In this document: positions 37,466-48,124 of the stretch, in pieces | Numbering within the stretch: position 1 is the first letter of the stretch | How the letters are laid out: each line of letters starts with the position of its first letter | Assembly: GCA_025267735.1 (NCBI GenBank) | Contig: CM046303.1 | Span: 43,971,380-44,035,379 of the forward strand | Reading direction: 5' to 3' | Length of the DNA: 64,000 nucleotides | Source of the DNA: Mactra quadrangularis | Taxonomy: Eukaryota > Mollusca > Bivalvia > Venerida > Mactridae | Position numbers and translations under genes: made by a program | Notes under the pieces: generated by a model | Told to the model about the DNA's origin: nothing | What the model saw: only the letters and a program-made list of their open reading frames with translations | Database searches by the model: none

Positions 37466-39044
37466 GAGGAATTAGAAAATGAACTAAATCCTTTACATTC
37501 TGATTTACTAAGAACCCATGACTGATCATACAAAATGTTTATTAACTTCCATCAATAAATAAATGACTGTTTTCTCTTACAATTTCTGCTCTTAAATCAT
37601 GCATCACATTTCTCAAGAATACCAAAACAAAAAACGCCTTTAATGTCTTAGACATCTAGGAATAATACATCCCAATAATTACAATGCATCAGAACTATGT
37701 GGGTTAGATCTCAGAGATTTGTATGGGAATCTAATTCATTATTAAGGAAAACTGCCATATATGGTAAAATGTCTTTTTCATTCATATCCTAAAGAGTTCA
37801 ATAAGAGGTCAATCAAAGCTTCCAATACGATTCTGTATTTGAATGGAGAAGTTTTTTTTAGTCGAGTTCAGTAAAAGGTTATCATAAAAGAACAGATTCC
37901 AGTTGATTTGACTTATTCAGAAATAGAATGGAAAGTACATTTCTGAATATTGTGATATTTCTAATTCATTTCTCACAAGTATTGTCTACAGTGATATTAA
38001 TATCACAATCAATAATAGAAAACTATAGATAGCATGGAAATTGCTGATTAAATGGTCTGAGAATAAAATCATAGATTGCTGTGGTCTGAGTACAAAAACA
38101 TTTCAAAATTTGAGACAGAAAATGTGATGATTTTTGAAAATTCACTATCATGAACAAAGTAATAATTTTTTTAATAAAACAAAAGATGTCAACTTTGATC
38201 TTAATTTTCTAGACTATTATGATTTATGTATGATATTATGATGTATACTTGAAAAAATAAATTAGGTACATGGAGACGTTGCCAGCCTAGAGGAAGTGTA
38301 GGTGATCAGTACTTGTTATAGACAAGGGTCTGGAAAAAGTAGATAAAGTGTACTTGCCATTCTAGAATTACCTTTTAATTTGTGATGGCAAGGTGTAAAA
38401 CCCAATACAAAATTTGAAAGAATGAGCATGACACTTTAGATGCCTGCTGCCTACCCAAGATCAATGGGATAACAACAACTGTATAAATTCTGGATAAAAT
38501 CCATTTAAAATAATACAATAATATCTGCATTCTAAATCTAATCAAATATATCATAATTGCCAAACACCTCACAGTGCTTACGTCACGCTTTGCAACTTAA
38601 CCACTGCCAAAACGTAAATCACGTGACGCTAGTAATACCATCTATTTATAGAATGCCCAAACTCCTCACAGTGCTTACCTCGAGCTTTTTTATTTTTACA
38701 AATTATAGATTAAAGCTATTTTTTTATTTTTATGTACTTTGAACATCATGATTTACTGCAAGAAGACTCAATTTGTAGAAAGTATTAAATTGTACCAGAA
38801 AAGATGAAAAAAAAAATTTGGCTCTCTGAAGGACGAATTAACTTGTGGTGGCAGTGGTTATTGATTTAATAAAGGGAAATAACCACTGCGGGGAGTTTGC
38901 ATAATTGCTAGAGAACAGACAATGTGACAAAATGTCAACTGAAGTTCAATTATTTAAAAATATTGTAATAGAATCACCATGGCAATCATTCTAGAGACAC
39001 TTGTAGTAAACATTGCTAGACTAGCTTGAAACAGAAATGAGTTT

Positions 39045-39551
39045 AGCTGTAAATCAGTTACTAAGTGCATACTTCCACCAGTTACTAGCAACTACCCTAC
39101 ATTATTTTGAATAAATGGTAGGAATGAAAATGGCTGTATAAACTAATTCATGACCAAACTCCACAAAAGTATACCTGGTCCAGGAATCAAAACCCATGAC
39201 CCCTCGATTGACATGTGTGCAATCGACTGAGCTAGCAGGGCAGGAGATGAGTTAACACAAGAAAAGCAAAAATAAAGTGATTGTTTGTTTGTTGGGTTTA
39301 AGGCCATAGCAACACATTGTATAGGTCATATAACGGCGGTCAGTTAACCTACTAACTCTTACTGGAATAGCTAAATCTCTGGATTTAAGCGACAACTGCC
39401 CTACATAGTTAAAAATCATTGGTAGGAGGGAGAATGGTCATAGAAATAATTTCATGACCAAGTTCCACAAAAGTATGCCCCACCTGGGAATCAAACCCAC
39501 GACCCCTCAATCAGTACACTTGCATGCTACTAACTGAGCTAGCTGGGCAGC
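39045..39551 (-). repeat. Two adjacent family A SINEs in the same orientation
   Basis: 39045-39243 lacks the tail; 39281-39551 is nearly full length and starts, in reverse, with the (TTTG)n tail TTGTTTGTTTGTTGGG. Both end on the plus strand with the reversed head AACTGAGCTAGC.GGGCAG and carry the reversed B-box TC.AACCCACGACCCCTC. The right copy ends only 32 bases from the donor of the next coding exon. Confidence 0.85.
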
Positions 39552-39582
39552 TAAAAAATCAACAAAGCAATACATGACTTAC

Positions 39583-39792
39583 TTATTGGTGGTATAGGTT
39601 ACCAACATCTTATCATTCTGACTACATGTTGACTGGTTATATTGTTGACTTGTTATAAAACATGGTGATGTTACACAGTTAGTACCATATGATGAGGAGC
39701 TGCTAGATGATACATGGCTTATAGGTTCATATACTTTGTCTGGTATAAAATCTTCAAAACAATACAACTCTGCTGGCTCTTTATACACATCA
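39583..39792 (-). CDS. Coding exon of the long-intron gene, poly-Ser segment
   Basis: Minus strand: acceptor TTCTGTATTTCAG precedes 39792 and donor GTAAGT follows 39583. The exon is 210 nt, phase 2 in and phase 2 out, open throughout. Two upstream exons fit it in frame: 61830-61679 and the ATG exon 43708-43551. The peptide opens with an acidic, aromatic part (DVYKEPAELYCFEDFIPDK) and then has a run of seven Ser, a Cys/Thr/Ser-rich region and LVTYTTN at the end. No domain recognised; the first 25 residues look more structured than the rest. Directly upstream, the acceptor region is repeated in tandem (39786-40132), a striking arrangement described separately. Confidence 0.78.
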
Positions 39793-40132
39793 CTGAAATA
39801 CAGAATATGACTCTTTATAGGACTCATTTCAAACAAAACATAGCACATTATAGACATCACTGAAATACAGAATATGACTCTTTATAGGACTCATTTCAAA
39901 CAAAACATAGCACATTATAGACATCACTGAAATACAGAATATGACTCTTTATAGGACTCATTTCAAACAAAACATAGCACATTATAGACATCACTGAAAT
40001 ACAGGATATGACTCTTTATAGGACTCACTTCAAACAAAACATAGCACATTATAGACATCACTGAAATACAGAATATGACTCTTTATAGGACTCATTTCAA
40101 ACAAAACATAGCACATTATAGACATCACTGAA
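39786..40132 (-). repeat. 67-bp tandem repeat that copies the splice acceptor of the adjacent exon
   Basis: GACATCACTGAAATACAG recurs at 39853, 39920, 39987 and 40054, and in shortened form at 40121, after the exon's own version at 39786. The period is exactly 67. Each unit carries, on the minus strand, CTGTATTTCAG (or a variant) followed by TGATGT, that is, a complete acceptor. Units are nearly identical (one has ACAGGATATG), so the expansion is recent. Confidence 0.95.
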
Positions 40133-40189
40133 CAGGATATGTAAAAAAAAGACAACGATGTATAGTTACCCCTACACTATGAACTGTGT

Positions 40190-40385
40190 TTGACTATATG
40201 GTCATTTGATGGCCATGGACCATGGTTGACCATGGTCACTAGATTGGCAATAAATCCATGAATGAAACATGCTTTACCATGGATAAAGCATGGTCACTTC
40301 AAAGTCAACCATTGTCATAGAAATATGGTTAAACATGTTTAAAACATGATTAGCCATGTATTGACTGTGTTCATTTCACAGGGGA
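40190..40385. repeat. CCATGG/CATGGT-rich dyad stretch
   Basis: GGCCATGGACCATGGTTGACCATGG is followed by ACATGCTTTACCATGG, AAAGCATGGTCACTT and AACATGTTTAAAACATG. Many short self-complementary words are packed in about 200 bp. Could be a decayed foldback element; no borders found. Confidence 0.5.
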
Positions 40386-40524
40386 CAGAATATGGATCTT
40401 GACTATGGCTCTGAATTAAAATGACTTTAAAACAAATCATGGCTCTTTATAGGAATCTTATAATACAACACTGTAAACAGAACATAGTAGGTGTGTAACA
40501 ATAAGGTAAAAATTGTATTGCAAT

Positions 40525-41699
40525 TAGGGCTGTAACGATTCACCGATGCATCGTGAGATCGTATTCGCGACTGTCCGATACGGGTGTATCGAATCGCGTC
40601 CTAAAAAATCGCGATTCAGAGGGCCTTTTAGTTTACAAGAAATCAGTTAAAACGAAAAATACTATATACATTTGTATCTCTAGCATTTAACATGCAATTG
40701 CAATCTTTACTCAGTGTTCAATATAGTGCGCGCCATTGGCCCCTTATGAACGCAAATGGCGCAATATCAATGGTCTATTAGGCCCGTCGGCGCACTCGCC
40801 CAAAATATGGCTATATCGCGAATTTGACAACTTTTCGTATATTCTATGCCATTTGGTTTTGTAACATCTATTTTGCTAAATTAAACGGGTACCTTAGTCT
40901 TTGAATCTAGCTACCCGGCCGAAGACCGAGTCCGTCTTAAATGCCGACGGTTCATTAAAAAGATATGGATCGCAAGACCAAATGTCTGGTAGCAGTTTCA
41001 ATAGCAATATACTAAAAATGGATAATTGAACATAAAAATTGCAGTTACAAGCAATTAATTATTTGGACGCAAAAAATCCAGCCGAGAGTCCGCAATACGC
41101 ATTAAATTTTTATCCACACTTGTAACAATCATAGACAATATGACTTATGTGTAAGGCGTCCTCTAAAAAATCAATAGTGCTACATATATGACGGCTCGAT
41201 AAAATTGACGTAATCAAACGGTTGCAATTAAAAAACACGTGACAAACTTTGGTGAACATTGATTGAGGAAGATAACACTTTCTTTTATGTTTGCCGATAA
41301 GCTGATAATTGTTATTAATTATTAGCGTGTTGTGTGCCTCTTAAAACAGACATAATTAGTTGATTTTTTAATGAACTAATTCCTTAAATTCAACTAGAAA
41401 CAAACAACTTTGTCATTATTTTACAACAAATAAAGTTATTTGTATTTTATTATTCATAATGTGGTATTCCATTTCGTAAAAATAAAATTCCTTCAATCAT
41501 CATTTCGTTATGTCATACATTTTTGCGACCCACGCTATTGCTTTTTTTAATTTTATGATTGTTTGATAATAATATGACAATTTGTATATGCATTCATACC
41601 AAATTTAAATTTACATCGTATCGCAATTAATATCGTAATCGCGAGGCATATATCGCGATAGGTATTGTATCGCGACCTTGGCCACGATACGCAGCCCTA
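40525..41699. mobile_element. Inner hAT element (TAGGGCTG ends) inside the outer hAT
   Basis: ATTGCAAT is duplicated exactly at 40517-40524 and 41700-41707. Ends TAGGGCTGTAACGATTC and CGATACGCAGCCCTA are inverted. Sub-terminal DNA is full of ATCGCGAT/GTATCG words (GAATCGCGTCC, ATCGCGATAGG, TATTGTATCGCGACC). 1175 bp, GC-richer than its surroundings; no ORF of 60 or more codons. Shares its ends with 45528-45898. Confidence 0.9.
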
Positions 41700-41998
41700 A
41701 TTGCAATATATTGCAATATGTATCGCTTTTTTGCATAGACAATCGGAGCAGTAATTAAAACACATTTCATGTCCTCATTGAAGCAGCATAACAATCATAT
41801 ATACATTTAAATGCTCTCTTATACAAACGTTTTAATGAGTTGTGTACAGTGGATTATAGCTTGAACAGATTATCGAAGAGAATTACTCTTATTTGACAAA
41901 ATGTTTTACTTACAAAAGCACAATAAGATAATTTCAAGTTTTCAAAACATTTTTTTGTTTAAACCTTTAAATTTCAGCATGGCAAATAACTGCATATA

Positions 41999-42475
41999 AC
42001 AAGAAATATAATGTGGAAACCACATTAAAGCTGGATTTCTCTGCAGAAGGGGAAAATTTTGATCAAGTTAATGTTGATACAAAAGAAAGTCATATTTAAT
42101 AAATTGCATATGAAAAGGTATACCAAGGGCAATGATTCATCATGAAGGAAGAAAGAGTGTTTTTAATCCACAAAATATTTTAATAAGACAAACTAAACTA
42201 TTACCGGTATTGAAAATTATCCAAAGGGAAAAAATCCATAATTTAGTCAGGTAGAGTTGCGGTTACTTTTTAATTCTGTTCATTACATGATATGTTATTA
42301 TTGTATGAAGTTTCATCAGAATCTGACTGTAAATGGCAGAAATATATGGAAAAGAAAAACTTTAATGCAATTGTTAATGACACCGGGCGCTTGCCTGCCC
42401 GCTTGCCCCCCGCCCCCCTATGTTTTGCTAAACTATTAGCTGAATTTTTTCAGCTGAAATGAAGCTGAAAAAACG
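41999..42475 (+). repeat. Interspersed repeat family E, copy 3, inside the outer hAT
   Basis: AAGAAATATAATGTGGAAACC to CCCGCTTGCCCCCCGCCCCC and TTTGCTAAACTATTA, parallel to 10947-11285. It interrupts AATAACTGCATA, which is followed by different sequence in the 11472-12250 element. Confidence 0.75.
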
Positions 42476-42523
42476 CTAGAATTGGTATTGCACTATTAAT
42501 CGGTATATCAGTTAACTGTTACA

Positions 42524-43317
42524 TATGGTGGCTGATTTATGCCATGTCGCATTGTTGTCCCGCGGGGCGCCACACGAAAACACCAAAGTACGACAAAATG
42601 GTCTTTTTGTCGTATCATCGTCCCGCGAGGCGCCATGCAAAAACACAATCATACGACATTTTAATCATTTGTCATGTTTTCGCCTGTGAAAGCACAATGT
42701 AACAATGTATTTTTACGACAAAACTTTTACAAAGATACGACACATTTTCGTGTCGTGTTATTGCCTTTATTTTGTCGTATGGCGTATGGCGTGTGGCGCC
42801 TCGCGGGACAAAGATACGACAGATTAGATCTGTCGTATAATTGTATTTTAGCTCTTTTGCCTTCCTCTCACACATGCGCAGAAGACTATTGAAGATGTAC
42901 GCATGTGTGAGCGGAAGGCGAAAGAGCGAAAATACAATTATACGACAGATCTAATCTGTCGTATCTTTGTCCCGCGAGGCGCCACACGAAAACACAACCA
43001 TACGACAAATGTCTGTTTGTCGTATCATCGTCCCGCGGGTTGTGAGACGAAAACACAAAGATACGACAAAATAAAGGCAATAACACGACACGAAAATGTG
43101 TCGTATCTTTGTAAAAGTTTTGTCGTAAAAATACATTGTTACATTGTGCTTTCACAGGCGAAAACACGACAAATGATTAAAATGTCGTATGATTGTGTTT
43201 TTGCATGGCGCCTCGCGGGACGATGATACGACAAAAAGACCATTTTGTCGTACTTTTGTGTTTTCGTGTGGCGCCCGGCGGGACAACAATGCGACATGGC
43301 ATAAATCAGCCACCATA
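42524..43317. mobile_element. 794-bp self-complementary foldback element inside the outer hAT
   Basis: Starts TATGGTGGCTGATTTATGCC and ends GGCATAAATCAGCCACCATA. The left half (to about 42880) is the reverse complement of the right half (from about 42901) almost base for base, around a short spacer (GAAGACTATTGAAG). GTTACA is duplicated at 42518-42523 and 43318-43323. The arms are made of repeated words: TCCCGCGAGGCGCCA.AC, CACGAAAACACAA, and TACGACA...TGTCGTA mini-palindromes. The left arm lacks roughly 50-90 bp present in the right (about 42990-43060). It is GC-richer than anything around it. ORFs in it mirror each other and are by-products. Confidence 0.92.
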
Positions 43318-43550
43318 GTTACACCCCTAGAACATAGTGCTTCATAGGAATCAATTTAAAATGATAAAGAACACGACTCTTTATAGTGTGACATTTTATG
43401 TTCATTATAGTAATTTTAAAAATATAATATCAATTAGCCCAGTTATTATTTGTAATGTGTAATAGTCAAAATCAATTTTCACTAGCCGTCTTCAGGCTTA
43501 CAGGTTAAAGCAAAATCTGTAAATACCAATACCAAACAACAATATCAAAC

Positions 43551-43735
43551 CTTTTTGATGGAATGTTTTTGAGATCATCAATGTTAACATCAAACACTTC
43601 AAATAAAGTAGCAGTAGTAGTAGCTGTATGTAGATCTTCTAGTGAAGGAGAATGATAATAGTTCAAGGTCGTTTGGTCAGTCATTAGAATACTGCATGAT
43701 TTAATCATCCTCCATTAACAATATACAGGCTGCAC
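43551..43735 (-). CDS. Alternative ATG-bearing exon of the long-intron gene
   Basis: Minus strand: acceptor TATATTTTTAG precedes 43735; ATG is at 43708 (context GGAGGATGA); the donor is AAAAAG|GTTTGA after 43551. Coding part 158 nt, 52 codons plus two bases, phase 2, joining 39792 in frame. The peptide starts MIKSCSILMTDQTTLNYY, then SPSLEDLHTATTTATLF and an acidic end EVFDVNIDDLKNIPSK. All three frames between 43735 and the ATG hit a stop, so the 27 bases before it are untranslated if this exon is second in an mRNA. If the 61830-61679 exon were spliced here, the long frame would end after ten codons (RCSLYIVNGG, stop). The exon therefore fits an alternative promoter product or a frame-ending exon. 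The donor is weaker than the others (GTTTGA). Confidence 0.6.
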
Positions 43736-44530
43736 CTAAAAATATACAATATTACAAAATGTATTGCTGTCTTACATTAACTTTGATCTTAAATAAAATA
43801 TAGGTAACTGATTTTAAACAAAAAACAAAACAGGTCTGTTGGGCAGAAGATAGTGAGCAGGGATTTCAAATCTAGTGTCCTGAGGAGGAGTACGGGTTCA
43901 AATGTGGTTACACCCTTCCATGAAAATTTGAAAAAATTGTTATTCTTTTAAAAATATTTCAATGTATCGTCATGATAAACTGTGTGGTAAACTGTATCAA
44001 ATCACAGTAGAGACATAATTTTATAAAATTTGATACTTTAACACTTTTTGTCTGTTTCCATCAGTTTAAAAATAATTTTTCCAATACAGTATTATACACT
44101 TTGAAAACTTTGTGAGAAAATCGGTCAATTATGGATTTTTATACACTAATACATAAACAGTATAAAATATATATCATACAATCATGGTAAATTAGATGTC
44201 ATTGATAAGAACATTGATGTAGACTATGTAACATCCTTAGAGAGATATCATGGTGATAGAATCTATACTATATATAATCATAAGACAGTCACACTTTTAT
44301 CAGCCATACATCAAATAATAAGATTTCCATTAGACTTCAATTTTAACATGTTTGTGATCATCTGGCGTAAAAAAAGTAAAGTACCAGAAGGTCATTGACC
44401 AACTGCAATAACAATAACAATAATTTCTCACAAAAGCTATTTTCAGAGTTGAAATTAGAAGTAATGAAGCAGGGAATTTTAGGAAGGGTGGACCACTGGA
44501 CAAGAATCAGAACCTAGCTATTCTCTATGA

Positions 44531-44960
44531 CTATTTTTTTAGACTTTCAGCGATTTCCCACCGAAAGGCTTAAGTTGTACCACAAGTCAAAAACTATCGA
44601 CGACTCAAATGCCTGACCAATTTAACCTGTGGGGGAATACATTGTCTCTGATTTACTACGGAGTAGGGAATGAAAGTTGTTCCGTCAATCAACTGACGCG
44701 TCTTTGTTTCAGTATCAGTGACAGGTGTAATTTTGTACTTATATTGAAAAGCATGTGAATGGGCAGAGTAAATCTCGCTAATACACTAATGAGTAGTATT
44801 TGCAAGCTATACAGGATAGAATAAACACTTTGCCCGCATTTTTTGCCCTGCTCGGTTGGTATTTGAATCTAATGTGTAAGGAGTGATCATTAGTATGGAT
44901 TCATAAGGTTTCAATGTGCACCAAAGTCTTTCTGTATTTCAATACTTTGATTTTAAAAAA
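44531..44960 (-). repeat. Interspersed repeat family F, copy 1
   Basis: Shares, in reverse, CAAAGTATTGAAATACAGAA, GCTAACAC/TAGCGAG context, CAGAGACA.TGTAT and CTAAAAAA.CATAG blocks with 56875-57236. Its right third (GCCCTGCTCGGTTGGTATTT, TAGTATGGATTC) matches 34955-35095 in reverse. No terminal repeats recognised. Confidence 0.6.
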
Positions 44961-45527
44961 AGAAAAAAAATGCAAAATTACACATGTATAGTAGCATTTG
45001 TATTATGGCTGTACTATATTTACAAAATTACAAAATTTACTGATGCACTTTTCAGAATAAAACCAGAAGTGGACATCGCATAGCAAATCATATTTGTATG
45101 AGGGATGATCCAAAATAATCTGGACTTATAATGATGCTCTTACAATTTTAACAATACTTTTAAAAACTTATATGGTTTTAAACCAGAATATTAAATGAAT
45201 CAAACGAGGAAATAATTACTGGTACACATCTTTATAATCATATATCGTATAGCCATGTTGATTGATGAACACTAGTCATGGGATTTTTTTCTTTGACATG
45301 TTGTAAGTCGTACTTCAAAATCTACTTAAGTAGGAACCCTGACATTAACCACTATAATGACTTCAGTGTTACAGCTGGTGGGTGTAATGACCAGTACTAC
45401 TTGATTTAATGAGGCTACTCATTTGAATACATCAAGTCTTATACTGATGGTAAGAATATTGTAGTGTTCTTTTTTTAAATTCTTTTATTATAAATGCTTC
45501 TTATATAACAAAGTCATTCATAAATAC

Positions 45528-45898
45528 TAGGGCTGTAACGATAACCCGGTATACCGGTATATTACAATATGCAGCTGTAGCAATACATACCACAGTACGA
45601 ATTTAATGTACCGGTATTTGGCGATATTTTTATTTCATTGGAAAAATCTTCCCTTTGCAAAATAAAAGTAGCGAAACGTCAGTTTTCCCATTGTTCATTC
45701 CATCGAATCTGAAGTTGCAAGAAGTTAACCGATTGGGGCGCGTCTCAGTCTTTAATGACCGTAAATACTTAAAGAGGCTAGATTCTATCAGTAATTGCAA
45801 ATAAGATTTGCCACAATATATCGTGGTACGTATGGCGATATGATGACAGCATAATGCAATATATGGCGGTACGCTTCTGGCGTATCGTGACAGCCCTA
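45528..45898. mobile_element. hAT non-autonomous element, TAGGGCTG family
   Basis: Ends TAGGGCTGTAACGATAACC and CGTATCGTGACAGCCCTA are inverted, flanked by ATAAATAC / ATAAATAT (7 of 8 identical). 371 bp with GGTATACCGGTATATTAC and reverse-related inner words. Same end family as 40525-41699. Confidence 0.85.
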
Positions 45899-47233
45899 AT
45901 AAATATATACAAACTGAATATTTCCAACAGATAGACAAACTATATTGTAGGGTAAAAGTAGGAATATAACAGATTTCAGATACAATTCAATATATGTTCT
46001 CTGAATAACTTCTCATTTCTAAGTGTTTCCTTTAATCTTCAATCTTTTTGCTCCTTTGTTTGCTTTTATCTCATTTATTTCCTCAAAATGTAATTCCAAA
46101 CTCAATATTCCAAAATTGGAAGTGATATTGAATGTACAAAAATATAATGGTATATTTTGTTTCCTGATATTCCTTGGATTGAGAAAATCCCTCATTTGTA
46201 TAAATACATTTGATGTAAAATAACAATCACAATAAACAATGAGAGAAGAAAAATATATAATCAACATGAGTATGGAAAAATAGAAAATTTGTATATTTTT
46301 GTGGAGATCAGGAAAAAAATCACTATTGAACTAAGAAAACTTATTTTAATGAGTGGTAAACCATTAGTGAAAATATTATTTTCTGGGCAAAAAAAAATTA
46401 AAAAATTCATTTACTAAATTACAAAGTCGACTGTTATTCTGTTTGCTTTTAAAAGAATATTTAAACTGTCAATAAAAACTGACTATTACTACTGTACTTG
46501 CTGTTATAATGCATAACACAATCTTTCACTCCAACTTAATTCAAGGGCATTAATTCATTACGTTCACTATCAAGTTAAACTGGAGTTGTCTTTCTTGCAA
46601 CTTGATAGTCACTTGATTCATATACATTCTTTTGATTCTCTTTAAATGGGCTGGAATAATACATCTTTAAGGATTTACAGTTCAATTTAATCATTAATAA
46701 CTTTATTAACCACAATCAAAATTTTAAACAATAGATTAATAATAAGCATGTTAATTTGTATTCATATTTTTATGAAAACATTTTTATACAAACAATTATA
46801 TATTATATCATTTTGTAAAAGCCATTGAATTTGAGCCCACAATTTAATATTTTGATTTAAAAGTTTTTCACCTTTAATATGAATACACAATGGTTATACT
46901 GAAGAAAATTTATGCCAAAACAATTACTCTAAAACTAATAGAATGTATCTAAGGGAGTTAACTCAAGTTGGTATAATGTATCAAACTATGTAAAACAAGA
47001 GTTGTCTCCCTTTGTAACACGTTATTAGCATAACAATTAACTTCAAATACCTAGATAATTTTATATTATGAGTATACTTTATTTTAAGATAAGAAAACAA
47101 CATAACTATACATTTTGTTCAAGAAAAGGAATTGCTGTCCCTAACTCATCCCCTCTTTTAATGCCTTTTAACAATAAAAATAATAATATACCAATTACTG
47201 CCTCCTATCTCCAAGCTAGCCACAATCCTAAGA

Positions 47234-47529
47234 TTTTATTTATTGTTTATTTATTGGAGTTAACGCCGTATCAACACAATTTAGGTCATTTCACGGCGTC
47301 CAGCGCACCTAACCTAGCTTTCCTGGATCATTGTCTATAACCAGTACTCACCTACCCTTCCACAAGGCCGGAAACTTCTCCATATTATCTAATCAATGGA
47401 GGAAAATCAACATTATTGTCAAATTTTCATGGAAGGGTATAACCTCCCCGGGTGGGAATCGAACCTGCACCCCCTCGGGCACGAGTATCCAAATTCCGGC
47501 GCGCTACCAACTGCGCTATCGACCCGGGT
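47234..47529 (-). repeat. tRNA-derived SINE, family B, with perfect target duplication
   Basis: CACAATCCTAAGA flanks it at 47221-47233 and 47530-47542. In reverse it reads from the head (ACCCGGGTCGATAGCGCAGT, TTGGTAGCGCGCC, GGTTCGATTCCC) to the tail (GTGTTGATACGGCGTTAAC). Best-preserved family B copy, so a recent insertion. Confidence 0.92.
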
Positions 47530-47836
47530 CACAATCCTAAGAACTTACAAACTTACTTTCTATAAAGATCAATACATGTATAATTTTCATTCACTGATTT
47601 TCTCAGAATAGAGCCATTCTCAAAATATACAATAGTAGCTGTACCTTAAAAACCTTTGGGTGGCTACAGAACATTGTCATATTTTAGTTTTCCTGTTTTT
47701 TACATAGATTTACAATTATACATGCTTATAATCCTCAAATTCTGAAACTGCAGTTTCGTCTTCAGATACTCACATGAGAGTGTTAATTGAAAACACATTT
47801 CAGTACTTTAAATAATCAATGAAAAGAATTAATGGT

Positions 47837-48124
47837 TGGGTCTGCAGCACAGTTGGTAGCGCGCCAGGTTTTAGAAACTAGTTTCCAGAAAGGGGGTACA
47901 GGTTAGATTCCTACCCATGGCAGTTTTACCCTTCCACAAAAGGGACATTTTGTCCATTTTCCTCCATAAATAAGGTATATGGAGAAGTAATTGGTCTTGT
48001 GGAAGGGTAGGTGAGTACTGGTTACTGACAAGGGTCTAAGAGAGCTAGGTTAGGTGCGCTGGCTGACATAAAACAACCTACATAGTGTTGACACAGCATT
48101 TAACCCATTATTAGGAAGAAAAAG
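47837..48124 (+). repeat. tRNA-derived SINE, family B
   Basis: GGTTGGGTCTGCAGCACAGT then TTGGTAGCGCGCC and a body as in 7225-7510, ending GTGTTGACACAGCATTTAAC. Flanked by AAAAGAAT-like words on both sides. Opposite orientation to the copy 300 bp to the left. Confidence 0.85.

Larger units (their letters stand above)
28687..39582 (-). other. Intron of the minus-strand gene
   Basis: Holds an hAT element (29230-29663), the AACTAGTT foldback (30628-31328), a hairpin MITE (31540-31612), an E repeat (32030-32375), SINE pieces (34330-34455, 35262-35312, 35676-35832, 38270-38410, 39045-39243, 39281-39551), a 25-bp tandem repeat (35908-36040) and a D repeat (37070-37465). A possible MITE at 38555-38915 has ends related to CAAACTCC.CGCAGTG. 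I see nothing recognisable at 32480-33720, 36050-36830 or 37480-38260. Confidence 0.6.
40488..43329. mobile_element. Outer hAT element of a nested composite
   Basis: An 8-bp duplication GAACATAG flanks it (40480-40487 and 43330-43337). Ends TAGGTGTGTAACA and TGTTACACCCCTA are inverted repeats of the family also seen at 29230-29663 and 11472-12250. Subtracting the inner hAT and the palindrome leaves about 860 bp, of which about 480 bp (41999-42475) is an E repeat that is absent at this position in the 11472 copy. No transposase. Confidence 0.88.
39793..43550 (-). other. Intron between the alternative ATG exon and the poly-Ser exon
   Basis: Made of the 67-bp array, a CCATGG-rich stretch (40190-40385) and the nested transposon composite (40488-43329). 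Little other sequence is left: 43338-43550 shows nothing. Confidence 0.6.

Noticed and set aside
42672..43226. Several overlapping ORFs of 60-107 codons on both strands
   Set aside because: They are mirror images produced by the two arms of the palindromic element; the same peptides appear on opposite strands.
45630..45938. 102-codon minus-strand ORF
   Set aside because: It spans the hAT element at 45528-45898 and its right border; it does not resemble a transposase and is not shared with the other copy.
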